A stretch of 64,000 nucleotides of DNA from Nitrosomonas marina (GCF_900110145.1 NZ_FOCP01000008.1:62001-126000); one strand, 5' to 3'; shown: positions 26,158-35,369, counted from the stretch's first letter. Numbers and translations: made by a program. The notes: generated by a model from the sequence alone, not told the origin.

Positions 26158-27390
26158 ATGCTCACTAATTTATGGCATCACATTTCGGCAGCGCCGCATC
26201 GCAGTCTTTTTTTAGCAGGCGCACTACAAGGTATTTTTACCCTGATATGGTGGGTATACGACCTGGCGGGAAGATATGCAATATTTGGTGCAAGTACAGC
26301 CTGGAGCATCACGCCAACCTGGGCACACGCATTTTTGATGATTTATTGTTTTTTTCCGTTTTTTATTTTTGGTTTTCTGTTCACAACTTATCCGAACTGG
26401 ATGAACGGAAAAAAAATCACCAAACACGTCTACATGACGACATGCATGCTTATGATTGCTGGTGTCGCATTGTTTTATACAGGGCTTTTCCATGAAAAAT
26501 GGATTAGCATAGCAGGCGTTGCCGTTATTCTGGGTGGATTTATCAATGCATTCAGATCATTGCAGAACATTCTTATTCAGGCTAAAGATCAAGACAGGCG
26601 CCATGCTGCTGTAACCAGCATCGCCTTATTGATGGGTTGTCTGGGTATTGCAGCTTATCTGTTGTGGTTACTTACTGACAGTCTGTTTTTCCTGGATTTT
26701 TCACGCCAGGCAGGCATCTGGTTTTTTTTGATGCCGATTTTGCTGGCCGTTTCGCACCGTATGATTCCATTTTTTTCCAGCCGGGTGCTGGATAATTATG
26801 TTGTCTTCAAACCGTACTGGGTACTCTGGATCATGCTGACGTGCACTATCATGCATGGTCTGTTGCAACTGGCGGGCATGATCCAGTACCTGTGGCTGGC
26901 AGACCTGCCCCTGGCAACCTGCGCCCTGTTCTTGTCCATCCGCTGGGGATTGCTGCGCAGCTTTCAGATCGGCCTGCTGGCTGTGTTGCACATTGCTTTT
27001 GCCTGGCTCAGTATTTCAATGCTGCTGTTTGGTCTGCAAAGTTTTATCTTCATGCAGAACAATGCCAGCACGTGGCACTTGGGAATGGCACCGCTGCACG
27101 CCTTGGCTATAGGCTATTTTGCCAGCATGGTACTGGGCATGGCATCACGTGTCACAATCGGACACTCAGGCCGGCCCTTGGTACTGGATCATTTTACATG
27201 GCAACTGTTCATAGGTTTTCAGGCAACCGCAGTGGTCAGAATACTGCCAGAACTGATTCCTCCAGTATCCCAGTTTGCACCGATACTGTATCTGATTGCG
27301 GGGCTGATATGGTTAACATGCTTCAGTTTATGGGCCATTCGCTACATACCGATTTACTGGCGCCCGCGTATCGACGGCAAACCCGGTTAA
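26158..27390 (+). CDS. nnrS: NnrS family membrane protein
   Basis: A 410-residue protein with about 12 hydrophobic segments. Family features are HRSLFLAGALQGIFTLIWW near the N-terminus, WHAHLMIYCFFPFFIFGFLFTTYPNW, and the late block HLGMAPLHALAIGYFASMVLGMASRVTIGHSGRPL, rich in conserved His/Arg. NnrS proteins are heme- and copper-containing membrane proteins that relieve nitrosative stress. A ribosome binding site AAAGGA precedes the ATG. In an organism with nirK, which makes NO, the gene fits NO tolerance, though it is 14 kb away. No NsrR site was identified upstream. Confidence 0.92.
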   Translation: MLTNLWHHISAAPHRSLFLAGALQGIFTLIWWVYDLAGRYAIFGASTAWSITPTWAHAFLMIYCFFPFFIFGFLFTTYPNWMNGKKITKHVYMTTCMLMIAGVALFYTGLFHEKWISIAGVAVILGGFINAFRSLQNILIQAKDQDRRHAAVTSIALLMGCLGIAAYLLWLLTDSLFFLDFSRQAGIWFFLMPILLAVSHRMIPFFSSRVLDNYVVFKPYWVLWIMLTCTIMHGLLQLAGMIQYLWLADLPLATCALFLSIRWGLLRSFQIGLLAVLHIAFAWLSISMLLFGLQSFIFMQNNASTWHLGMAPLHALAIGYFASMVLGMASRVTIGHSGRPLVLDHFTWQLFIGFQATAVVRILPELIPPVSQFAPILYLIAGLIWLTCFSLWAIRYIPIYWRPRIDGKPG

Positions 27391-27552
27391 CAACTTACAT
27401 GTTATCACCAGCAAATGTCTGGCCGGCAACCTTGACAAGCATAAACTGCTTCGATAGTCTCGCTTCCAAAACGAATCCAGCATTCAAAAAATAACCGAAT
27501 CGGCTATCATTGATGCTGGCGTTTATGTCAGAATGATGCATAATTCCGATCA

Positions 27553-27564
27553 TAATAATTATTA
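27553..27564. promoter_or_regulatory. AT-only palindrome upstream of rubrerythrin
   Basis: A perfect 12-bp palindrome, TAATAATTATTA, lies 47 bp before the rubrerythrin ATG, in a position for operator function. Its base composition resembles PerR/Fur-type AT-rich operators but is shorter than either consensus. Such AT palindromes also arise by chance. Confidence 0.25.
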
Positions 27565-27610
27565 CAAGTAGATATTGTGAAACGCGTTACGTTACAAAGG
27601 AGATAAAACG

Positions 27611-28030
27611 ATGGAACTCAAAGGATCCAAAACCGAAAGTAATCTAAAAGCAGCCTTTGCTGGAGAATCTCAGGCAAATCGCCGCTATTTGTATTTTGCC
27701 GCCAAGGCCGATGTCGAGGGACAAAATGATGTCGCAACAGTATTTCGTTCAACTGCCGAGGGTGAGACGGGACACGCTCATGGTCACCTGGAATATCTGG
27801 AATCATGCGGTGATCCGGCTACTGGTCTGGTTTTCGGCGCGACACGTGATAACCTGAAAACTGCTATTGCCGGAGAGACCCATGAATATACCGACATGTA
27901 TCCTGGAATGGCAAAAACTGCACGTGATGAAGGTTTTGATGAAATCGCCGACTGGTTTGAAACGCTGGCAAAAGCCGAACGCTCGCACGCCAATCGCTTC
28001 CAGCGCGCACTCGACAGTCTGACCGATTAA
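27611..28030 (+). CDS. rbr: Rubrerythrin (short form, diiron domain only)
   Basis: A 139-residue ferritin-like diiron protein. Helix motifs are [20 protein letters not shown] with Glu near residue 18, [15 protein letters not shown] with the ExxH pair, [25 protein letters not shown], and [17 protein letters not shown]. All iron ligands of the four-helix bundle look present. There is no C-terminal rubredoxin domain, so it needs an outside electron donor. Rubrerythrins reduce hydrogen peroxide in the cytoplasm. A strong ribosome binding site AAAGGAGATAA sits upstream. The Fe-S protein and DUF3501 genes follow on the same strand. Confidence 0.95.
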   Translation: MELKGSKTESNLKAAFAGESQANRRYLYFAAKADVEGQNDVATVFRSTAEGETGHAHGHLEYLESCGDPATGLVFGATRDNLKTAIAGETHEYTDMYPGMAKTARDEGFDEIADWFETLAKAERSHANRFQRALDSLTD

Positions 28031-28045
28031 TCTGTAAAACAGATT
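28029..28045. terminator. Weak hairpin after rubrerythrin
   Basis: A 7-bp perfect stem, AATCTGT (28029-28035) and ACAGATT (28039-28045), with an AAA loop overlaps the rubrerythrin stop. No T-run follows, so it may attenuate or stabilise the mRNA end and need not end transcription before the Fe-S gene. Confidence 0.35.
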
Positions 28046-28158
28046 GTATTGCTGTAAAGGCAAGTTTTCCTGTAATACACAGCGGATGGAAATAATCACC
28101 TCAGGCGAATAATTTCATCCGCCCGGTAATACATTCTGTTTTTTATATCGATTACACT

Positions 28159-29550
28159 ATGGCTACTCGCGAAGGCAGTCTGGAAGCACCCACACGCTAT
28201 CCGATTGATTGGAAAAAAATTGAGTTCTACAATGAAGAGAGTCTTCAGAATGAAATGGAGCGCATCTTTGACATCTGTCATGGATGTCGGCGCTGTGTCA
28301 ATCTGTGCACTGCATTTCCGCGTTTATTCGATTTGATTGACGAAGGCACCACCGGTGAACTTGATGGCGTAGAAAAAAGCAAATTCTGGGAAGTTGTTGA
28401 CCGCTGTTTCTTGTGCGACATGTGTTTCATGACCAAATGCCCCTATGTACCGCCACATGAATGGAATGTAGATTTCCCGCATTTAATGCTTCGCAGCAAG
28501 GCTGTTCAATTCAAAAACAAAGGCGCCGGCTTCCGTGACCGATTGTTATCAAACACAGACCAGGTCGGAAAAATTGCTGCGACACCGGGAATTGCTCAGA
28601 GCATCAATACACTGAATAAATCATCAGCAGTGCGCAAATTAATGGACACCACTCTGGGGATACATGCCGACCGTGTTCTACCTGAATATACCGCCAAAAA
28701 ATTCCGCTCAAATGCTCGAACCGATAATCGCTTCACGGTCAAAGACGGTGAGCGCACACATGGCAAAGTAGCTATCTACGCCACCTGTTATGTCAATTAT
28801 AATGAACCCGGTATTGGGCATGATTTGCTGAAAATACTGGAGCATAACGAAATTCCAACGATACTGGTGTCAAAAGAATCGTGTTGCGGCATGCCAAAAC
28901 TGGAACTTGGTGATCTGGAGTCGGTAGAAACACTGAAAAACGAGAATATTCCGCAATTGTTGAAACTGGCCCAGGATGGATTCGCCATTCTATCTGCAAT
29001 ACCGTCCTGCATCCTGATGTACAAGCAGGAATTGCCGCTGTTATTTCCGGATGACGAAGCCGTTCATACCGTAGCTGCCGCCATGTTTGATCCGTTCGAA
29101 TATTTCGTGTTAAGAAATCAGGATGAACTGTTGAAAACAGACTTTAAAACACCGCTGGGTAAGGTTGCCTATCATATACCCTGCCACCAGCGGGTACAAA
29201 ATATCGGCAAAAAAACACGCGATGTTTTACAACTGATTCCCGGCACCGAGATCAATGTTGTTGAGCGCTGTTCCGGCCATGACGGCACCTGGGGCGTCAA
29301 AAGCGAGCATTTTACTGATTCGATGAAAATCGGACGCCCGGTTTTTCGCCAAATGGCCACCAATCAACCGGATTACATCAGCTCGGACTGTCCGATTGCT
29401 GCGCGACACATTGAGCAGGGTATGGGATCCGAAAATTCAGCAAAAAAACTTCACCCGCTTTCTCTACTGCGTATAGCCTATGAAGGCTATCCTGAAGACA
29501 ACCAGCAATCCGATTTATCCAATCAATCAGTCAACTCTAAGACCGACTAG
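28159..29550 (+). CDS. GlpC/heterodisulfide-reductase-like Fe-S protein with CCG domains
   Basis: A 463-residue soluble protein. Near the N-terminus are two 4Fe-4S cysteine clusters: CHGCRRCVNLC at about 38-48 and CFLCDMCFMTKCPYVPP near 81. The C-terminal half has two CCG (cysteine-rich) domains. The first ends in SKESCCGMPKLELGD with its CCG intact. The second has YHIPCHQRVQNIG then VERCSGHDGTWG, where CSG replaces CCG, so one cluster site is altered. The family is that of HdrD/GlpC electron-transfer subunits. Placed between rubrerythrin and DUF3501 it probably passes electrons to rubrerythrin, which is an inference. Confidence 0.88.
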   Translation: MATREGSLEAPTRYPIDWKKIEFYNEESLQNEMERIFDICHGCRRCVNLCTAFPRLFDLIDEGTTGELDGVEKSKFWEVVDRCFLCDMCFMTKCPYVPPHEWNVDFPHLMLRSKAVQFKNKGAGFRDRLLSNTDQVGKIAATPGIAQSINTLNKSSAVRKLMDTTLGIHADRVLPEYTAKKFRSNARTDNRFTVKDGERTHGKVAIYATCYVNYNEPGIGHDLLKILEHNEIPTILVSKESCCGMPKLELGDLESVETLKNENIPQLLKLAQDGFAILSAIPSCILMYKQELPLLFPDDEAVHTVAAAMFDPFEYFVLRNQDELLKTDFKTPLGKVAYHIPCHQRVQNIGKKTRDVLQLIPGTEINVVERCSGHDGTWGVKSEHFTDSMKIGRPVFRQMATNQPDYISSDCPIAARHIEQGMGSENSAKKLHPLSLLRIAYEGYPEDNQQSDLSNQSVNSKTD

Positions 29551-29555
29551 ATGAA

Positions 29556-30146
29556 ATGAAAAAAATTACCCGTGACAGTTTGTTAACACTGGAAGATTAC
29601 GCCAAAGTACGAAATCAGAAACGCAGCGAAGTCATGGCGCACAAAAAAACGCGAAAAGTGCAGCTTGGCAGTCATATTACCCTGATATTTGAAGACGATA
29701 TCACTATCCGTTACCAAATACAGGAAATGTTGCTCGTTGAACGTATTTTTCAGGATAACGAAATCATTCATGAACTTGACACCTATCTTCCGTTAATACC
29801 AGACGGTACCAACTGGAAGGCGACCATGATGATAGAATACCCGGATCCTGCCGAACGGGCCGCCCAACTTGCAAAAATGGTCGGAATAGAAGACAAAGTC
29901 TGGGTAAGAATTGATGATTATCCGTCAGTTTACGCAATTGCAGACGAAGATCTTGACCGAGAAAATACTGAGAAAACATCATCCGTACATTTTCTCAGAT
30001 TTGAGCTGTCACACGACATGATCCGCGCACTGCATCAACGCGGCAATCTATCCATAGGTGTTGATCATCCGGCATACCGGGCGGTTATAGATACCATAGA
30101 CGAGCAAATCCGTACTTCGCTGACCAACGACCTTATCGACCAGTAA
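29556..30146 (+). CDS. DUF3501 family protein
   Basis: A 196-residue DUF3501 protein: start MKKITRDSLLTLEDYAKVR, then HKKTRKVQLGSHITLIFEDDITIRYQIQEMLLVERIF, the family hallmark, and a C-terminal LRFELSHDMIRALHQRGNLSIGVDHPAYR. No cofactor site can be seen. It lies 5 bp after the Fe-S protein and its TAA overlaps the next ATG by one base, so all are one operon. DUF3501 genes repeatedly sit beside rubrerythrin and CCG-type Fe-S genes in proteobacteria; the role is unknown. Confidence 0.92.
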   Translation: MKKITRDSLLTLEDYAKVRNQKRSEVMAHKKTRKVQLGSHITLIFEDDITIRYQIQEMLLVERIFQDNEIIHELDTYLPLIPDGTNWKATMMIEYPDPAERAAQLAKMVGIEDKVWVRIDDYPSVYAIADEDLDRENTEKTSSVHFLRFELSHDMIRALHQRGNLSIGVDHPAYRAVIDTIDEQIRTSLTNDLIDQ

Positions 30147-30679
30147 TGAACAATCCTGGACAACCGGCAACATGGACTGTTCTGGCAATTGTTTTAATAC
30201 TGCTGGTTTCCTGCGCTGCAAAAAAAGAGTTCAAAGACGAATTCGATGGTGAGAAAACATGGATTGAGCAGCTTACCCAGCTTCCAGCCTACCCAGATTT
30301 AAAAAATCTGATTGAATTTGATGCAGGGCCGACAACCGATTACAGTCATGCCATAGATCCTGATTCAATCCTTATCGGCCAGGATGGAGTGATTCGCTAT
30401 ACATTGGTTACTCGTTCCTCAGCAGGCGCTATGAATATCAGCTATGAAGGTATTCGCTGCATTACCAATGAAAGAAAACTGTATGCTATTGGTAGAGACG
30501 ACCATACCTGGGTGGAACCCAGATTATCGGAATGGCAGTCACTTGATTTTGTCAGACAGTTTTACGCTCAACGTGAATTATCAAAAAATCTGTTTTGCCC
30601 GCACAAACAAATCGTCAGCAGCCGGGAAGAGGCGATCAGCGTATTGAAAAAAGGGATTCATCCTGACATTTATCGTTAA
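30146..30679 (+). CDS. CNP1-like exported protein
   Basis: A 177-residue protein of the CNP1-like family (cryptic neisserial protein 1; Pfam CNP1). The hydrophobic N-terminus ends in LLVSCAAKK, a lipobox-like site with Cys23, so it is probably a lipoprotein. Family blocks are WIEQLTQLPAYPDLKNLIEF, SILIGQDGVIRYTLVTRSSAGAMNISYEGIRC and LFCPHKQIVSS. Function is unknown. It is coupled by a one-base overlap to DUF3501, which puts an envelope protein in the rubrerythrin operon; it may simply be the operon's last passenger. Confidence 0.85.
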   Translation: MNNPGQPATWTVLAIVLILLVSCAAKKEFKDEFDGEKTWIEQLTQLPAYPDLKNLIEFDAGPTTDYSHAIDPDSILIGQDGVIRYTLVTRSSAGAMNISYEGIRCITNERKLYAIGRDDHTWVEPRLSEWQSLDFVRQFYAQRELSKNLFCPHKQIVSSREEAISVLKKGIHPDIYR

Positions 30680-30717
30680 TTCATCGAGCATTCCGCTACG
30701 TTCGCAGGTGCGTACGA

Positions 30718-31032
30718 TTATTTGTTTTTCTGTTTCCCAAGCATGCTGCTCATCATATTTTTAAGCTTGTCGACGGCACCGCGTACGGCTGCATCCAGGT
30801 CTGCATCCTGATGAGTTACTGCAACGGGTTGCCGGTTTTCGATGCGAGCTTCTATCACGCAACGCTTATCATTGCTTCCTCCCTTTTCACTGTTTTCATC
30901 GCTGATGTGCACTTCAACGCGAGTAAGCTGTTCACTAAATCGGTCCAGTCCATGCTCAACCATGGCCATAACATGATTTGACAAAACTTCTCGGCCTTCA
31001 ATGTTACGATCGGTATTAATTTGAATCTGCAT
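30718..31032 (-). CDS. HPF/RaiA-family ribosome-associated inhibitor
   Basis: A 104-residue protein with the beta-alpha-beta-beta-beta-alpha S30AE fold pattern of short hibernation-promoting factors: MQIQINTDRNIEG, VMAMVEHGLDRFSEQLTRVEVHISDEN, then RCVIEARIENRQPVAVTHQ, then DLDAAVRGAVDKLKNMM. I start at the ATG at 31032, behind a strong AAAGGAGAA site; a TTG ten codons upstream lies across that site. It may bind the 30S decoding centre in stress. It is the downstream partner of a host-attachment-family gene. Confidence 0.85.
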   Translation of the reverse strand: MQIQINTDRNIEGREVLSNHVMAMVEHGLDRFSEQLTRVEVHISDENSEKGGSNDKRCVIEARIENRQPVAVTHQDADLDAAVRGAVDKLKNMMSSMLGKQKNK

Positions 31033-31062
31033 GTGTTCTCCTTTAATCCTGCCTGGAAGCAA

Positions 31063-31500
31063 TCAAAGGCGCTCCGGCAGACGAGTACGTAATTCGTCGG
31101 TTTTCATCGCAGTATAATCCTTATCTATTTCCAAAGACATCTGTGTGGTCAAGGCCGCGCTGAGATTGGCTCGCAACAACCCTAGAAACGCAGGTGCCGC
31201 AACTATGACAAACCGATCGAATTTTTTCGTTAAACGGCCCTGCTCAAGGCGATCGGCAAGCAATTTTGCAAAACGGATCTGCTCTTGTTCCTGTGGACTG
31301 ACATCAACCTCCATCGCATGCCGTCCTTCGCCATGACTGTCAAAACTGCGTCCCGGGCGGTCCGAAGTCAGGTCAGACTGCTTTATCCGGGCAGCCGGGT
31401 TATCGAAAGTCTCAATTTCAGTTAAAGGCCCAATGGGTGAGTCTGCTGAAAAAAGTTTGGCGTTACCGCTATTTGCGGAAAGAATCCATATTTTTGTCAT
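31063..31500 (-). CDS. Host attachment family protein
   Basis: A 145-residue protein of the plant/host attachment family (AtsA-like; relatives fall in the baeRF/eRF1-like group). Blocks: MTKIWILSANSGNAKLFSAD at the start, GRSFDSHGEGRHAMEVDVSPQEQEQIRFAKLLADRL, and a C-terminal FVIVAAPAFLGLLRANLS with DKDYTAMKTDELRTRLP. I start at the ATG at 31500 behind GGAG; an upstream GTG adds three residues. Despite the name, a link with eRF1-like folds and the adjacent ribosome-associated gene suggests a role at the ribosome. That is an inference. Confidence 0.8.
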   Translation of the reverse strand: MTKIWILSANSGNAKLFSADSPIGPLTEIETFDNPAARIKQSDLTSDRPGRSFDSHGEGRHAMEVDVSPQEQEQIRFAKLLADRLEQGRLTKKFDRFVIVAAPAFLGLLRANLSAALTTQMSLEIDKDYTAMKTDELRTRLPERL

Positions 31501-31548
31501 ATTTAACACTCCATTGTTATTTAAATAGTTTTAACACTATTTTGAAGT

Positions 31549-31818
31549 TCAAAACCGGTTTACAAACACATTCCCGTCCTTTGGTTTACAGTGTACTAGC
31601 AAACGCCCTGTCTGCAATACTGTAAGGAATGTTAGAATATCTTGCAAGGCTCTTGGCCAGTAATTGTGTAGTATCAAATTTTGTAACTTGCCCGCTTCAC
31701 CGTACAGCATATGCAATGATTTGCAAACCGTGGTCAATTTCAATGCTGATCTGGCTGATGCACATCTGAACCAATCATTATCAGGAGAAAGCCTCGCCGC
31801 TTTGAGCTGGTAAAGCAT
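31549..31818 (-). CDS. Hypothetical protein (89 aa), doubtful
   Basis: An open frame of 89 codons starting MLYQLKAARLSPDNDW with no clear ribosome binding site and no family resemblance that I can see. It is rich in Leu and moderately basic, with four cysteines or so and no signal peptide or strong membrane segment. It fills most of the gap between the host-attachment gene and galE on the minus strand. It may be real or chance. Confidence 0.25.
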   Translation of the reverse strand: MLYQLKAARLSPDNDWFRCASARSALKLTTVCKSLHMLYGEAGKLQNLILHNYWPRALQDILTFLTVLQTGRLLVHCKPKDGNVFVNRF

Positions 31819-31998
31819 TATCGCCCAAATACACCGATCGCGATACAGTTAAATAATAATACGCACTGGTACACTGCGCCCGACTTCAAAGTCTTTCCCA
31901 TGTCAACAAAACAGCATGATCATGCATACTTTTTCTTCAAATAACCAACGATTTTTCAACATATAATCCTGGTACAGATCACTTGAAATAAAAACAGT

Positions 31999-33042
31999 AT
32001 GAAGAAGACCATTTTAGTAACAGGCGGATTGGGGTATATTGGCAGTCACACCGTCGTCGAACTGCAGGAAAGCAACTACAATGTGATTGTAGTTGACAAT
32101 CTGTCGAATTCCATTCGGGAAGTTACAGAACGAATTACTTCCATCACCGGCCAGCCTGTCAAACTGTATATTGCCGATATTAATGATGATATATCACTTT
32201 CTGCTCTATTTAAGAAGGAAGTGATTGACGGAGTCATCCATTTTGCTGCACATAAAGCCGTTGGCGAATCTGTTCAGAAACCTTTCAAATACTACCGGAA
32301 TAACATCGATGGCATGATCAGCTTACAAAGAATCATGCATCAATTTCATGTCAAGACCCTCGTATTCTCTTCCAGTTGCACCGTATACGGTGATACCGGT
32401 CATTCGCCGATCAGTGAGACTCATCCGGTAACCGAGGCCATTTCTCCCTACGGAACGACCAAATTGGTGTGCGAGCAGATTCTGAAAGACCTGTGCAGAT
32501 ACAGCGGCTTCAAGGGAATCATTTTACGTTATTTCAATCCTGTAGGCGCGCATCCATCCGCAAGCATCGGTGAACTGCCGCTCGGAGTGCCGGACAACCT
32601 GGTTCCGTATATCACCCAGACCGCTGCAGGAATCAGGGAGAAACTGACTGTATTCGGCAATGATTATAATACAGCTGACGGAACCAACATACGCGACTAT
32701 ATTCATGTAGTAGACTTGGCCAAGGCGCATGTCAAATCCCTGGACTACGCATTCAGGATGAATCAGGATTACGAGATTTTTAACCTGGGTACCGGCAAGG
32801 GACATAGTGTACTCGAAGTCATAAAAACTTTTGAGCAAGCCAGCGGAATAGCTTTACCCTACGTTATAGGCACTCGAAGAACAGGAGATGTCGAACAAAT
32901 CTGGGCCGATGCAACAAAAGCGGTTCAACTACTTAAATGGACACCTCAGCATGATCTGCTCGACATGATGAAAACGGCCTGGAAATGGCAACTGGCTCTG
33001 GCCGAAAGCAACCAGAACAAATCCGCAACAGAGAATCAATAA
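31999..33042 (+). CDS. galE: UDP-glucose 4-epimerase
   Basis: A 347-residue extended short-chain dehydrogenase that interconverts UDP-glucose and UDP-galactose. Features: NAD-binding GGLGYIGSHT at residues 8-17, VDNLSNS, HFAAHKAVGESVQKP, the catalytic Ser in FSSSCTVYGD and YxxxK as YGTTKLVCEQ, and RYFNPVGAHPSASIGE. Length fits. It feeds UDP-sugars to the two neighbouring glycosyltransferases and galU is 2.6 kb downstream, a surface-polysaccharide context. Convergent with the glycosyltransferase ending at 33071. Confidence 0.96.
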   Translation: MKKTILVTGGLGYIGSHTVVELQESNYNVIVVDNLSNSIREVTERITSITGQPVKLYIADINDDISLSALFKKEVIDGVIHFAAHKAVGESVQKPFKYYRNNIDGMISLQRIMHQFHVKTLVFSSSCTVYGDTGHSPISETHPVTEAISPYGTTKLVCEQILKDLCRYSGFKGIILRYFNPVGAHPSASIGELPLGVPDNLVPYITQTAAGIREKLTVFGNDYNTADGTNIRDYIHVVDLAKAHVKSLDYAFRMNQDYEIFNLGTGKGHSVLEVIKTFEQASGIALPYVIGTRRTGDVEQIWADATKAVQLLKWTPQHDLLDMMKTAWKWQLALAESNQNKSATENQ

Positions 33043-33070
33043 ACAATATCTCGCAAACATTCATGACATA

Positions 33071-34306
33071 TCAATTCAGAAACCTCACGCCAAGCGACTG
33101 ATACAAGCTGCACATATTCTCAAGGTAACGGTCGACCGTGAATGCAGACGTGGCAAAATTGTGAGCGGCACGTCCCATTTCTTCCAATCGAGAGTCGGCC
33201 ATTGACTCAAAATCTTGCAGCAGTTCACTTAACGCTGCTACGTTACCGGTTTCAAACAGGAAACCCGTTTCACCCGGCTTGAGCATTTCCGGAATGCCGC
33301 CTATCCATGAACCAATTACAGGTTTTCCACAGGCATATGACTCGAGTATACTAATCGGCGCATTTTCATACCATTGAGACGGCAGCACGACAGCACGGGC
33401 ATGTTGTATCAACGACTTCAATGTATCGCCGCTGCGATACCCAAGAAACTCGATTGTATTGCAGCCTTCCGGAACAAGTCGGTGCAATTTTTTTTCATCT
33501 GGCCCTGTTCCCGCCAGCTTTAGTTTAACCCCGGTCATTAAGGCAGCCTTAATGAGTGTATCCACGCCCTTTTCGGGCGCCAGCCGGCCAAAATACAAGA
33601 AATACTCACCTGCTTTGTATTGCGGCGCGTAGGATTGATAGTGGATAAAATTCGGAATGTAAACAAGTTTGTTTGGATGCCAGCCCCATTCGATTAATTT
33701 GGTTCGATAAAACTGGCTGGGAGTAATAATCTTGTCGAGATTCTTTTTATATAATCCGAGCAATTTATGCGCACTTGACTCGACACTAACCAGCATGCTT
33801 GCCGCCAATGAGTCGTGAATACACCGGTTCTTCACAACATGCCATAAATTTCCATCTTTACAGCGCTCACAAACACCTGTTTTATTGAGCATCTTATATG
33901 CTGGACAGGCAAGCTTCAAATCATGTGCAGTCATGACTGCTGGAATACCCGCTTCGCTGAGGACGTTCAAAACCGATGGCGACAGATGATGATAAATACA
34001 ATGTGCATGCGCAATATCCGGACGTACATGCTGAATAAGTCTTTTAAGGTTTGCACTGGCTTCCCACGAATAGATCACTTTTCCAGCCATAACTATCTTT
34101 TGTAATATGCTGTAATTATTACCGAATTCTAATTCATCGACAAAATATTGCTCCCATTCCGATACTTCGTTTTTCGGGTGACGCATGGTAAAGGCCACCG
34201 TATTCCACTCAAGCTCCTGAAACAGTTTCTGGTGGTCAAAAAAAACCGCATCAGACCCGCCACGCCTGTAATTATAGGTATTCAGTGACAGTAAGGTATT
34301 TTTCAA
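33071..34306 (-). CDS. Glycosyltransferase family 4
   Basis: A 411-residue GT-B fold glycosyltransferase. N-terminal acceptor domain begins NTYNYRRGGSDAVFFDH (the GGxE/D-type loop) and has HAHCIYHHLSPSV and TAHDLKLACP followed by a cysteine-containing CERCKDGN segment common in this subgroup. The C-terminal donor domain has YFGRLAPEKGVDTLIKA, LKLAGTGPDEKKL, and VLPSQWYENAPISILESYACGKPVIGS with the conserved EX7E. The start is TTG at 34306, with AGGTGA just upstream and 4 bp after the preceding stop. Sugar specificity is unknown. Cytoplasmic, making surface polysaccharide. Confidence 0.88.
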   Translation of the reverse strand: MKNTLLSLNTYNYRRGGSDAVFFDHQKLFQELEWNTVAFTMRHPKNEVSEWEQYFVDELEFGNNYSILQKIVMAGKVIYSWEASANLKRLIQHVRPDIAHAHCIYHHLSPSVLNVLSEAGIPAVMTAHDLKLACPAYKMLNKTGVCERCKDGNLWHVVKNRCIHDSLAASMLVSVESSAHKLLGLYKKNLDKIITPSQFYRTKLIEWGWHPNKLVYIPNFIHYQSYAPQYKAGEYFLYFGRLAPEKGVDTLIKAALMTGVKLKLAGTGPDEKKLHRLVPEGCNTIEFLGYRSGDTLKSLIQHARAVVLPSQWYENAPISILESYACGKPVIGSWIGGIPEMLKPGETGFLFETGNVAALSELLQDFESMADSRLEEMGRAAHNFATSAFTVDRYLENMCSLYQSLGVRFLN

Positions 34307-34310
34307 TTTG

Positions 34311-35369
34311 TCACCTGATGCCGCATAGGTAGGTAAAAAGATGATCCACGATTCTGTGCCATTGATAATTCTGTACCGATTTTCTGATTTTTTCAGAAGA
34401 AAACTGGTTCATCTTTTGTATCATGATTTGGATACCTGCGCATACATCATGAGGTGAATCCCCAATAAGCACACCATTTTCAGAATTGATAATCAGTTGA
34501 TTTGCTGCCGTTCTGGTTCCGATAACCGGCATACCCGACATAAGGTATTCATATGTCTTGGTAGGTGGCTGTGCATCAAAATACGGTGTCAGCGGAATAT
34601 AGGACAAGCCAATATTGTGCGTATCAAATAATGGTTGCAACTGATCATGCGGCACCCTGCCGGTGAATACAACAACCCCGTTGATCCCGCAACGTTCTGT
34701 TTCGGTCATCAGTTGACCAAGCTGGCCAGGTGAACCATCGCCAACAATTGTTAGAATAATTTTCCCAATCGCTTTGGTTTGCGCAAAATATTCCTGTAAT
34801 CCGTAGATAACATTTTCCAGATTTCTGTTGTATAAAGTACCGACGTACAATATTCTGATGTCATTAAAGACTTTTTCAGTCGAAGAAATCGTTTCAGCAC
34901 CCAGTGGCAGAATTTTAGCTGATTTTTCCAGCCCCAGCTTTTTAGACAGCCCGCCGGATATGACCGTGATGTTATTAAAAAACAAAGCTTCAATTTTCAG
35001 GACAGTATCGTAAAATTTACGCACCAGTCTGTTTTTTTCCACTGAGCCCGTTCGAATATCAAGAACCATCGGATTGTCAGGACGCAGCAATCTCAAAATC
35101 CATGACACAAATTTGAAATATTTAATAAATACAATGTCATTATTATTTCTGGTTTGATGCCAGAAAGTATTCAGAAAACGGATAAGACGGACAGGGCCGC
35201 CCTGTCGACTGACAGAAATGACTTGTATACCGTCCATGTCGATTGGAGAAAAACCCAGATCCCATCCGATATAGGTTACATGACATCTGTTCTTCAGATA
35301 CTTGCAGTAATAGTATGTATCAATATGATAACCGAACTGCGCTGTAGAAATTATGACGACACGGGTCAC
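34311..35369 (-). CDS. Glycosyltransferase family 4-like protein
   Basis: A 352-residue GT-B glycosyltransferase, starting GTG at 35369. N-terminal domain: VVIISTAQFGYHIDTYYYCKYL. C-terminal donor domain: IRILYVGTLYNRNLENVIYG, TIVGDGSPGQLGQL, and a late YFDAQPPTKTYEYLMSGMPVIGT holding the glutamate motif. It is upstream partner of the next glycosyltransferase, only 4 bp apart, so both are made together. The acceptor is unknown; galE, galU and the pair point to a capsule, O-antigen or exopolysaccharide. Confidence 0.82.
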   Translation of the reverse strand: MTRVVIISTAQFGYHIDTYYYCKYLKNRCHVTYIGWDLGFSPIDMDGIQVISVSRQGGPVRLIRFLNTFWHQTRNNNDIVFIKYFKFVSWILRLLRPDNPMVLDIRTGSVEKNRLVRKFYDTVLKIEALFFNNITVISGGLSKKLGLEKSAKILPLGAETISSTEKVFNDIRILYVGTLYNRNLENVIYGLQEYFAQTKAIGKIILTIVGDGSPGQLGQLMTETERCGINGVVVFTGRVPHDQLQPLFDTHNIGLSYIPLTPYFDAQPPTKTYEYLMSGMPVIGTRTAANQLIINSENGVLIGDSPHDVCAGIQIMIQKMNQFSSEKIRKSVQNYQWHRIVDHLFTYLCGIR

